From: CAYLUN01 sp964386865
Lineage (GTDB): Bacteria; Verrucomicrobiota; Kiritimatiellia; RFP12; UBA1067
DNA length: 64,000 nucleotides
NCBI GenBank assembly: GCA_964386865.1
Contig: CAYLUN010000007.1
Location: 67,142-131,141, forward strand
Direction of reading: 5' to 3'
Translations under genes and position numbers: made by a program
Notes under the pieces: generated by a model
Told to the model about the DNA's origin: nothing
Seen by the model: the letters and a program-made list of their open reading frames with translations, nothing else
Databases searched by the model: none
In this document: piece by piece, positions 1-7,759 of the stretch
Position numbering within the stretch: the stretch's first letter is position 1
Layout: the number at the start of each line of letters is the position of its first letter

Positions 1-2
1 CG

Positions 3-938
3 GCGGCGGAGTCGGTTGTGCGCGACAATCTCATCATCGACGCGACGGACGGCGCTGTGGTGGTTTTTGCGGCGCCCGGCTCGGTGATCGAGGAGAACGT
101 GATCGCAGCCGTCTCGCGCGAGTCTCTGGGCGGCGTGAATCTTGTGGATCCCCTTGGCTGCTATTACGAACCGGGCAGCACCAACCGCACCAGCTATGCC
201 GGCACGATTGTGAGGAACAACCTTTTCGATCTTTTCGGCGCGCGCATTCATATCGTGCTGCCCGTCGGGGCTCCGATCTGGGCGCCCCGGACTCTGGGAC
301 AAATCCTCACCCGCGGGACAGTCATCAACAATGTGCTCCAGGGCGAAGCTGGCGGCTATGGACTTGTCGCAAACTACATCGACGATTTCGTCATCACCGG
401 CAATGTCTCCCGCGCGAAGTACTCGGGGACTGGCGAGGGCCGTGGCCCTACGCTGCCGCCGGATGAGCCAGGGCCGTTCCTCTACAACGCAAGTGAAGTC
501 GGCAACAGCGTGCTTCAGCCCGAGTTCAAGAAGTCGGAGCGCCATCTTCTGCATCTGTTGCGATGCAATCACCAGAAGCCCAACATGATGGGCTACCGCT
601 TCTACGAGTATGGCGAACACGAAGGCCCCGCCGTGGCGCGTGCGGCCTATCTCGAGATGCTGGGCCGCCTGCCGACTGCGGAGGAGCTAGCCTATTCGCT
701 GAAGTGGCTGAACGGCGCGAAAGCCAACGCGGACGAGCTGCGGCGCCTCCTGATGGCCTCCTCGGAGTTCACCTCGCGCTTCGGCTTCGTGCCGCCCGAG
801 GAACTGCAACCTTATCGCGTGAGCCTGTGGCTGGGGATCCTCGACCGGATCCGGCGGGAGCGGTTCGAGAGGCAGGGTGGCTTTCCGTCCGCGAAAGAGC
901 TGTATGAGGAGGCGGTCAGGCGACTGCATCGGCAATAG
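3..938 (+). CDS. Secreted right-handed beta-helix protein with C-terminal DUF4214-like domain (5' partial)
   Basis: The reading frame is open at the left edge, so the N-terminus and any signal peptide are missing. About the first 150 visible residues contain short repeats of the N-x-I/V-x-x-N type (RNNLFDLFGARIHI, VINNVLQG, ITGNVSRA), which are typical of parallel beta-helix proteins that bind or cleave polysaccharides. The last ~100 residues include AAYLEMLGRLPTAEEL and LLMASSEFTSRFG, which resemble the DUF4214 domain found at the ends of secreted adhesins and enzymes. The stop lies 13 bases before the next gene's start and overlaps its ribosome binding site, so the two are probably co-transcribed. 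Substrate and activity cannot be told from what is visible. Confidence 0.7.
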   Translation, partial: AAESVVRDNLIIDATDGAVVVFAAPGSVIEENVIAAVSRESLGGVNLVDPLGCYYEPGSTNRTSYAGTIVRNNLFDLFGARIHIVLPVGAPIWAPRTLGQILTRGTVINNVLQGEAGGYGLVANYIDDFVITGNVSRAKYSGTGEGRGPTLPPDEPGPFLYNASEVGNSVLQPEFKKSERHLLHLLRCNHQKPNMMGYRFYEYGEHEGPAVARAAYLEMLGRLPTAEELAYSLKWLNGAKANADELRRLLMASSEFTSRFGFVPPEELQPYRVSLWLGILDRIRRERFERQGGFPSAKELYEEAVRRLHRQ

Positions 939-951
939 GAGGAGGTTCTTC

Positions 952-2304
952 ATGAAGCATGGGTGGTTTGCAGTGGGGTGCGTGGCGCTGGGGCTGACCG
1001 CTTGCGCTGCGGAGACACCGCGGGCGAACGTCGTGGTGATGATCGCGGACGACCTTGGCTACGGCGACGTGAGCTGCCTGTCGAACGGCAAGGTCAAGAC
1101 GCCGAACCTCGACCGCCTCGCAAAGTCGGGCGTGACGTTTACCGCGGGGTACGTGACGGCGCCGCTGTGCGCACCCTCGCGCGCCGGCTTCTTCACGGGG
1201 CGCTACCAGCAGCGCTTCGCGTTTCTGAACAACGACGGTGGCATACCGGCCGACGCGCCGCTGCTGCCGGGGGCCTTGCGTGCGGCGGGCTACCGCACGG
1301 CGCTCATGGGCAAGTGGCACAGCGCGGGCCCGATGCCGTACGAGCGCGGCTGCTTCGACGAGACGCTCACGGCGCCCAAGTCCGGCCCGTGGGTCGACTA
1401 CTTCGATCCGGCGCTCGCGCGCAACGGCGTCTTCGAGAAGCGGAAAGGCTATATTTCGGACATCCTTGCGCAGGAGGCCGAAGCGTTCATTGAGCGCAAC
1501 AGGCAGGGGCCGTTCTCGCTGATCGTGACCTTCAACGCGCCGCACATCGGCCCGATCAAGATGCCGCACGACAAGGTCCTCGCGGCGTATGAAGCCGCGC
1601 GGGCCGCGGGCCAGGTGTACGACGCGCCCAAGACGCCCACCGCGCGCCCCGGCGAGGCCGCGCGCTACGCCGGGCAGTTCCCCGGCGACACGGCGAGGGC
1701 GGACACGGCCGCCACCATCGCGGCCTTGGATGAGGCCGTGGGGCGGATCCTCGACAAGCTCCAGCAGGCGGGCGTGGCGGAGCGCACGGCGGTTTTCCTC
1801 TTTGCCGACAACGGCGGGCACCCGGAGAACCGCTCCGAGAACGGCGCGCTGCGCGACTACAAGTGGAGCCACTACGAGGGCGGCATCCGCGTGCCCTTCC
1901 TGGCCTCCTGCCCGGGGGTTTTCCCCGCAGGGCTGGTATACGACAAGCCGGTGAGCACGCTGGACATCTTTCCCACCGTGATGGCCCTGGCCGGCGTGAA
2001 GCCTCCCGACGGGCTGGACGGCGTAAACCTCACGCCGTACCTGAAGGGCGAGAGCGCGGGCTCGCCGCACGAGTCGCTCTTATTCCTGACAGGCGATAAG
2101 GGGGCGGTGGTGCAGGGCCGCTGGAAGCTGGTGGTGTTCCCCCGCGCCGCCGGCCAGCTGTATGACCTCGCGAAGGATCTGGGGGAAACGAATGACCTTG
2201 CGGCGGCTGAAGCTCCGCGCGCCCAAGCGATGGCGGCGCAGTGGATGGTGTGGAAGGCCCAGATGCCGCCCGCTGCCCCCAAGAAGGGCCGCGTGGAAAA
2301 ATGA
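952..2304 (+). CDS. S1-family sulfatase (formylglycine-dependent), exported
   Basis: This protein hydrolyses sulfate esters, probably on a glycan, outside the cytoplasm. The ATG at 952 is chosen because AGGAGG lies directly upstream and the protein then starts with a signal peptide ending near LTACAA. It could also be a lipoprotein, with the lipobox LTAC. The metal-binding segment IADDLGYGDV is at residues 31-40. The formylglycine motif CAPSR starts at Cys73, in the context LCAPSRAGFFTGRY. The later FADNGGHPEN segment supplies the second Asp-Asn pair. At 450 residues it is complete. It sits in a tight same-strand run with a second sulfatase and a GH2 enzyme. The maturation enzyme (anSME or FGE) is not in this window. 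Confidence 0.93.
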   Translation: MKHGWFAVGCVALGLTACAAETPRANVVVMIADDLGYGDVSCLSNGKVKTPNLDRLAKSGVTFTAGYVTAPLCAPSRAGFFTGRYQQRFAFLNNDGGIPADAPLLPGALRAAGYRTALMGKWHSAGPMPYERGCFDETLTAPKSGPWVDYFDPALARNGVFEKRKGYISDILAQEAEAFIERNRQGPFSLIVTFNAPHIGPIKMPHDKVLAAYEAARAAGQVYDAPKTPTARPGEAARYAGQFPGDTARADTAATIAALDEAVGRILDKLQQAGVAERTAVFLFADNGGHPENRSENGALRDYKWSHYEGGIRVPFLASCPGVFPAGLVYDKPVSTLDIFPTVMALAGVKPPDGLDGVNLTPYLKGESAGSPHESLLFLTGDKGAVVQGRWKLVVFPRAAGQLYDLAKDLGETNDLAAAEAPRAQAMAAQWMVWKAQMPPAAPKKGRVEK

Positions 2305-2356
2305 TCAGCTCTGCCGCTTCGCGCATGCCGCGCCGAAAGAAGGGACCATCCGACAC

Positions 2357-3955
2357 ATGAACAGGTCACGACACTTTGCATCTATTCTGGTGATGGCTGG
2401 GCTCATCAATCTGTCTGCGGCGCACGCGGCGAGTCGGCCGAACGTGCTGCTGCTGTTCTCGGATCAGCACAACGCCGACGTCATGGGCTGCGCCGGACAC
2501 GGGATCGTCAAAACGCCCACGCTGGACGCGTTGGCGCAGAAGGGCGTGCGGTTCACGCGCGCCTACTGCCAGGACGCCATCTGCGTGCCCTCGCGTGTCG
2601 CGCTGATGACGGGCTTGTATCCGCGCTCCACAGGTTGCCTGTACAACGGCGACGAGGATCAGTTTGACGACCAGCGGGATTTCCGCCCGCTCCAGCAGGC
2701 GCTGGGGGCGAGCGGCTACTTCACCGTGTTCGCCGGCAAGCAGCACCTCGGTAAGCGCCGGCTCATCCAAGGTTGGGACCGGAGCGCGACCGTGCTTCCG
2801 CTCAAGGCGGAGCCCCTGCAGGAGAGCTATTTCGACTGGATCCGCGAAAGGGGACAAGAGACCGCATTCCAGCGCGACTGGGACGGCTCACTAAAGTCGG
2901 ATCTGGGCGCGCACATTTCTGATCTGCCGGACGAACTCCGTGATGCGGCCTACACCGCCTCCAAGGTGACAGACTTCATCCGAGAGGCCGCGCGTCAGGG
3001 CCGGCCTTTTTTCTGCTGGGCGTCCTTCCACGGTCCCCACCAGCCCTACACGCCGACCCAGCGCTGGGCCGACCTGTATCCGCCCGAGCGGATTTCGCTG
3101 CCCGAGACGGTGAGCGAGTCCGTCGAGAATCTGCCGCCCGATCTGCAGAACTGGCGCAAGAACGTGAAGACACCGTGGAATCTGGCGACGGCCGCGCAGA
3201 ACCCCGACCTGTACCGGCGCTACATCGCCAGCTACTATGCGCAGGTGTCGGAAGTTGACCACTACCTCGGGCAGGTGCTGGCCTGCCTGGACGAACTCGG
3301 CGTGCGCGAGAACACGATCGTGATCTACGCCTCGGACCACGGCGACTTCGTGGGGCGGCACGGCATGGTGGAGAAGTGCGCGGTGGGGCACAACGTGTAC
3401 GAGGAGACGCTGCGCGTGCCGCTGATTATCTCCTGGCCCGGACACTTCCGTCAGAACGCGACGTGCGACAGCCTGGCGGAGCTGGTGGACATCTATCCGA
3501 CCGTGGCGGAGCTGCTGAAGCTCGAGCGGATGGCCGGCATTCTGCCGCTGGCCGGGCGGTCCTTGGTTCCGGCGCTGACCGAGGGCAAACCCACGGGACG
3601 GCAGTACGCCTTCTCGGAGAACTGGTCGCAGGCGACCGTCATCGGCGAGCGGTACAAGCTCGGCGTCTGGCAAGATCCCGGCCCGGCTTACGCCCGCTGG
3701 GATTGGCGCGGCAAAACGCGCGATCAGCTCTATGACCGGCAGAGCGACCCTCAGGAGCGGAACAATCTGATCGGCAAACCGGAGGTGGCGGCTGTCGAGA
3801 AGGAGCTGCGTGACGCGCTGGCCGATTGGCAGCGCACGACGCCTGGCGAGGGTAAGGCGCATGTGAACGAAGCCCTTCAGAAAGCCGCGAACCGGAAACC
3901 GGCAGGCAAGAAATCCCAGCCGGCAAAACCGAAACAGTCTGGAGAGAAAGGATAG
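2357..3955 (+). CDS. S1-family sulfatase, exported
   Basis: This is a second formylglycine sulfatase of 532 residues. The ATG at 2357 gives a clean signal peptide ending AAHA-AS. Longer in-frame starts would overlap the upstream sulfatase. Metal-binding residues appear in LLLFSDQHNADVMG. The CVPSR motif starts at Cys76 and is followed by ALMTGLYPRSTG. YASDHGDFVGRHGMVEK carries the second metal and catalytic cluster. The layout resembles iduronate- and N-sulfoglucosamine-sulfatase-like proteins, but substrate cannot be inferred from motifs. The C-terminus has a lysine-rich tail (GKKSQPAKPKQSGEKG). The stop is separated from the next ATG by a single base, so translation is probably coupled to the GH2 gene downstream. 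Confidence 0.93.
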   Translation: MNRSRHFASILVMAGLINLSAAHAASRPNVLLLFSDQHNADVMGCAGHGIVKTPTLDALAQKGVRFTRAYCQDAICVPSRVALMTGLYPRSTGCLYNGDEDQFDDQRDFRPLQQALGASGYFTVFAGKQHLGKRRLIQGWDRSATVLPLKAEPLQESYFDWIRERGQETAFQRDWDGSLKSDLGAHISDLPDELRDAAYTASKVTDFIREAARQGRPFFCWASFHGPHQPYTPTQRWADLYPPERISLPETVSESVENLPPDLQNWRKNVKTPWNLATAAQNPDLYRRYIASYYAQVSEVDHYLGQVLACLDELGVRENTIVIYASDHGDFVGRHGMVEKCAVGHNVYEETLRVPLIISWPGHFRQNATCDSLAELVDIYPTVAELLKLERMAGILPLAGRSLVPALTEGKPTGRQYAFSENWSQATVIGERYKLGVWQDPGPAYARWDWRGKTRDQLYDRQSDPQERNNLIGKPEVAAVEKELRDALADWQRTTPGEGKAHVNEALQKAANRKPAGKKSQPAKPKQSGEKG

Positions 3956-3956
3956 G

Positions 3957-6900
3957 ATGACGAGAAGAACGCTGTTTATAGTTTGGTTGTTAGCGGCTGG
4001 AACGTGTGAGGCGGCAGCGACGTTTGACCGCGCGTTTTCGCCGCTTGAGGGAAGTGTATCCGCGCCGGAGAAACACTTTAGGTCGGAGCTTTGTCTGAAC
4101 GGCACGTGGCAATTCCAGCCCGTAAACCTTCCTGCTGGCTGGGTTCCCGATCAAGGGGCTCCGCCCGCGCTCCGAATGCCGGGATCCGACCAGTGGGACA
4201 AGGTGCCGATCAAGATCCCGTCTCCGTGGAACATCAACGCCATCGGCCATGATCCCAAGGGCGGCGGGATGGATGCCCGCACCTTCCCGAGCTACCCGGC
4301 AAGTTGGAGCCACGCCAAGATGGGATGGCTGCGCACGTGCGTGACGATTCCTGACGCGTGGAAAAACCAGCGCATCTTCCTTCATCTTGAGGCGGTGGCA
4401 GGGGACTGCCGGATTCTGGTGAACGGCAAGGAGGCCGGGTTCCACTTTGACACCTCCCTGCCGGGCCAGTTCGACATCACCTCTGAGGTGGACTGGGGCA
4501 AGGAGAATGAAATCCTGCTCGGCATTCGCGATGCTCGGCTTTATGCGGAAAAAGGCGCCTACGGCAGGCTGACCTATCCGACCGGAAGCTGGCTGGAAGG
4601 CGCGGTCGGCGTGTGGCAGGACGTTTATCTTCTGGCCAAGCCCGCTGTCCATGTGACGGATGTGTTCCTGCAGCCGCGGCTCGACGAGGACCTGCTGGTC
4701 GCCGAAGTGGAGGTCGTCAACACGACTGACGCGAAGCAGTCCGTGACCGTGGAAGTGCCGGTCTACGAATGGATCAACAAGACCGACACGTCAAAAGAGA
4801 ACATGCTGAAGGCGCCAGAAATTGCGTGGTCCCTCGGCGCTGAGGCGCTTCGGATCGCCGCGGCCCGCGTCGAGCTTGCGCCCGGCGAGAAGAAGACGGT
4901 GACGCTTCAGGAGAACGTGAAGGGCCGCCTGAAGAAGTGGGAGGTCTGGACGCGCGGCAAGCCCTTTCTGTATGCGGCCGTGGCTCAGGTCGGCTCTGGC
5001 GGAAAGACGGTCGATAGCAAATTCGAGCGCTTCGGCTGGCGGCAGGTGAAGCTGGAGAAGGGCGATTTCCTTCTCAACGGCGTCAAGACGAAGCTGATGC
5101 ACGACGGCTGGCACTTCACCGGCGTGCCGTGCATGACCCGCCGCTACGCGTGGGCCTGGTACACCTTGGCCAAGGACGCGCACGTCAATCTGGTGCGCCC
5201 GCACGCCATGCCATACCCCCGCTACTTTTACGACCTAGCGGATGAGATGGGCATGCTGATCATGGACGAGAGCGGCATCTTCGGCAGCCACTGCAACTTC
5301 AATTACGGTTCGGAAAAATTCTGGGAGCGGAACCGGGCGCACGTGGCGCGGTTGGTGCGCCGCGACCGCAACCATCCGTCCGTCGTCGGGTGGAGCGTGG
5401 CGAACGAAATCCGGTGCGTGCTTGTGAGCCGGGCGCCGCAGGCCTATCAGGAGAGCGTGTACGACAAGATCTTCGGTCTGTGTAAGCTCGCCCGCGCGCT
5501 GGACCCGACGCGGCAATGGGTACAGAGCGACGGCGACAAAGATTTGAACGGGCGGCTCGACGTCTGGCTGATCCACTGCGGCGGCGAGCACACGGATACG
5601 ATTCCGCCGAACAAGCTGTGGGGTGTCACCGAGGGCGGCAGCTCCTACTACGGCAAGCCCGAGCACTACGAGAAGTTCGTGGGCGACCGGGCCTACTGCA
5701 GCTTCAAGGACCGCATGGACGCGCTGGCCAAGGAGGACTACAACCTTATCCGCTCACTGCGGCAGCAAGACGCCGACGTCATGAACGTATGGAATCTGGT
5801 GTGGCACGCGCTGAAGCCGCTCCCGCTGGGGCTGAAGGAGGTTTCAAAGCGGCAGTTGGAATTGACTGACGGCGTTTTATTCGGGCCGTTTATGGAAGGC
5901 AAACCCGGCGTGCAGCCGGAGCGCCTCGCGCCCTTCTCGACCACCGTCAACCCGGGGTATGACCCTTCGTTGCCGCTGATCGATCCGCATCCGCTCTATC
6001 CCGCCATGCAGGCGGCCATGCATCCGGACGGGCCCCAGCCTTGCGAGTGGGACCACTTCGACGCGCCCCAGCCGCTGCCGTCTGTGCCGACGATCGCGAG
6101 CCCTGTCGCGCAGGCTTCGTTTGCAGGCAAACAGAATGGCGCGTTGTGCGACAACCTGAAGGCGATGGGCGTCCGCTTCGCCGAGTCGCCGGAGACTGGA
6201 AAGTTCATGATTGTGGATCTTGCCTCCGTGGACGCGTCTGAGACTGCCACGCTGAAAGCAAAGGCGCAAGCGGTTATCACGCAGCAAGGGACCATCTTGC
6301 TGCTCGGAATGTCGCCGGCCAAGCAAGCGCTCGCCAACCAGCTCTTGCCGTATCCCGTTGTCTGCACTGAAGACGTGGCCTCGTCGCTGCGGCCGAATCT
6401 CGAGGACGAGCGCACGGCTTGCCTCTCCTACAAGGAGCTTTACTTCGCGGAGAACTTCAGCAACCCGGCCATCAGCCGCTCCACGCTCGGCGGCGACTTC
6501 GTCCAAAAGGGACGCGCCCTGCTCTATCGGAACAACACCGACTGGCTGCGCTGGCTGAACGGTTCCGAGGCCTCCAAAACCATCAGTATCGTGCGGTCCG
6601 AACTCGAGAACAGCCAGGCACCGGTCTGGGTCGAATGCCTGCAAGGGCAGGGCCGCTATCTGGTTTCCACGCTCGTCTGCGAGAACCTGAGCGACGCCCA
6701 TGCGGACCTCTATCGGAAAATGCTGACGAACCTCGGACTCAAGCTGGAGAAGAAGTCGGAGCTTCTGGTCCCCGCCTTCAACGGCCAAGCCTTGGTGAAA
6801 GCGCTGGTTCTAGGACGCTTCGGAGCTGCCAGCCTCACAGAGGCCCTCGAAACAGCCTTTATTGACGAAACGTCCGTGCGGCCTGTGGAAAAAGGCAAGA

Positions 6901-7358
6901 CGGCAGGAGGGCCATGGGTCTTGGAGTCAAACGGCGGCGACCGCTTTGTGCTGAACCAGCTGAGGCAATCCGGGCCGAAGGAGATTTTCGCCGTCTACTT
7001 CAGCTGCTGGGTCTATTGCCCGCTGGATCTGAGCGATCTGTTGAACTCGGGGCCCGACTTGCCCAAGATGAGTCAGCACTGTTATGTTTCGGACGCGTGC
7101 AAGGTCTATCTGAACGGACAGTTTCTCAAGCCGGCAGCCTCCACGCCGGCCGACTACCGCACGCGGCTGACCTATCAGGACATCCCGCTCAAACAGGGCT
7201 GGAACCACTTTCTGATCAAAGTGGCCAGTGACGCTTATCACAGTGCCGATCCGGGCACCCTCGCCGTCCGCTTGTTCAGCACGAATCGAGCGTTCGAGGG
7301 GCAGCTCAAGACAGCCGTGCAACTTCCGCAATCCGGTTGCGACGATCTCAAGAAGTAG
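3957..7358 (+). CDS. Large glycoside hydrolase family 2 enzyme, exported
   Basis: The protein has 1133 residues with a signal peptide (LLAAGTCEAAA). It shows the GH2 order: a sugar-binding jelly roll (about 50-220, with LFLHLEAVAGDCRILVNG-type strands), an Ig-like domain, then a TIM barrel from about 365. The likely acid/base is Glu484 in SVANEIRC. The likely nucleophile is Glu559 in WGVTEGGSS, the less certain of the two. Beyond residue 680 come a segment resembling a class I amidotransferase-like fold (VDLASVDASETATL) and a C-terminal beta domain (DACKVYLNGQFLKP). The protein is longer than typical LacZ or GusB enzymes. Specificity (galactosidase, glucuronidase, mannosidase) is open. It is translationally linked to the preceding sulfatase, which suggests joint action on one sulfated glycan. 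Confidence 0.88.
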   Translation: MTRRTLFIVWLLAAGTCEAAATFDRAFSPLEGSVSAPEKHFRSELCLNGTWQFQPVNLPAGWVPDQGAPPALRMPGSDQWDKVPIKIPSPWNINAIGHDPKGGGMDARTFPSYPASWSHAKMGWLRTCVTIPDAWKNQRIFLHLEAVAGDCRILVNGKEAGFHFDTSLPGQFDITSEVDWGKENEILLGIRDARLYAEKGAYGRLTYPTGSWLEGAVGVWQDVYLLAKPAVHVTDVFLQPRLDEDLLVAEVEVVNTTDAKQSVTVEVPVYEWINKTDTSKENMLKAPEIAWSLGAEALRIAAARVELAPGEKKTVTLQENVKGRLKKWEVWTRGKPFLYAAVAQVGSGGKTVDSKFERFGWRQVKLEKGDFLLNGVKTKLMHDGWHFTGVPCMTRRYAWAWYTLAKDAHVNLVRPHAMPYPRYFYDLADEMGMLIMDESGIFGSHCNFNYGSEKFWERNRAHVARLVRRDRNHPSVVGWSVANEIRCVLVSRAPQAYQESVYDKIFGLCKLARALDPTRQWVQSDGDKDLNGRLDVWLIHCGGEHTDTIPPNKLWGVTEGGSSYYGKPEHYEKFVGDRAYCSFKDRMDALAKEDYNLIRSLRQQDADVMNVWNLVWHALKPLPLGLKEVSKRQLELTDGVLFGPFMEGKPGVQPERLAPFSTTVNPGYDPSLPLIDPHPLYPAMQAAMHPDGPQPCEWDHFDAPQPLPSVPTIASPVAQASFAGKQNGALCDNLKAMGVRFAESPETGKFMIVDLASVDASETATLKAKAQAVITQQGTILLLGMSPAKQALANQLLPYPVVCTEDVASSLRPNLEDERTACLSYKELYFAENFSNPAISRSTLGGDFVQKGRALLYRNNTDWLRWLNGSEASKTISIVRSELENSQAPVWVECLQGQGRYLVSTLVCENLSDAHADLYRKMLTNLGLKLEKKSELLVPAFNGQALVKALVLGRFGAASLTEALETAFIDETSVRPVEKGKTAGGPWVLESNGGDRFVLNQLRQSGPKEIFAVYFSCWVYCPLDLSDLLNSGPDLPKMSQHCYVSDACKVYLNGQFLKPAASTPADYRTRLTYQDIPLKQGWNHFLIKVASDAYHSADPGTLAVRLFSTNRAFEGQLKTAVQLPQSGCDDLKK

Positions 7359-7759
7359 CGCGTAGAATCCGTCCATTGCGGTTAGCCCTGGTTGCCATAA
7401 ATATGCTGTGTGGAAAGACGCAGGCGCAAGAGGTCGTTGCCAGACCGGACTCGACCTTCTCTAGCGGGTTATGTTACTGCAGCCGCACGCGCGAAAGTCG
7501 GTCTGGTGCACGCGCGAATTAATAGGTCACGTCTTCTGAGACAGGGGCCGCTGCGCGATTATCAAGTGCCACTGCTGCGCTGTCAACCTCGGTCGTACGG
7601 GCTCACGAAAAGTGAGTTACAATTGCACGCAGCGGCAAGCGAAATGCACGCACAAGCATAGTCAGGAGGCTTGCAAGGTTCTAGAATAAAGGTGATTTAC
7701 TTGGGAATGGCTTTGTGTGGCGGTTGCGGAGGCGCAAGAACACGATAAGGAGAAGAGGC
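7359..7759 (+). other. Intergenic region before the autotransporter-repeat gene
   Basis: About 400 bases with no convincing gene. An open frame at 7410-7661 is arginine-rich, has no family resemblance and was not called. A perfect short hairpin (CTCAC-GAAAA-GTGAG, 7602-7616) lies directly before TACAAT (7618-7623), which matches a -10 box, but no good -35 sits at the right distance. AAGGAGAAGA precedes the ATG at 7760 and is a good ribosome binding site. The promoter of the next gene is probably here but cannot be fixed. Confidence 0.4.

Noticed and set aside
7410..7661. Small plus-strand open frame in the gap before the PATR gene
   Set aside because: Arginine-rich, no ribosome binding site and no recognisable fold; treated as intergenic.
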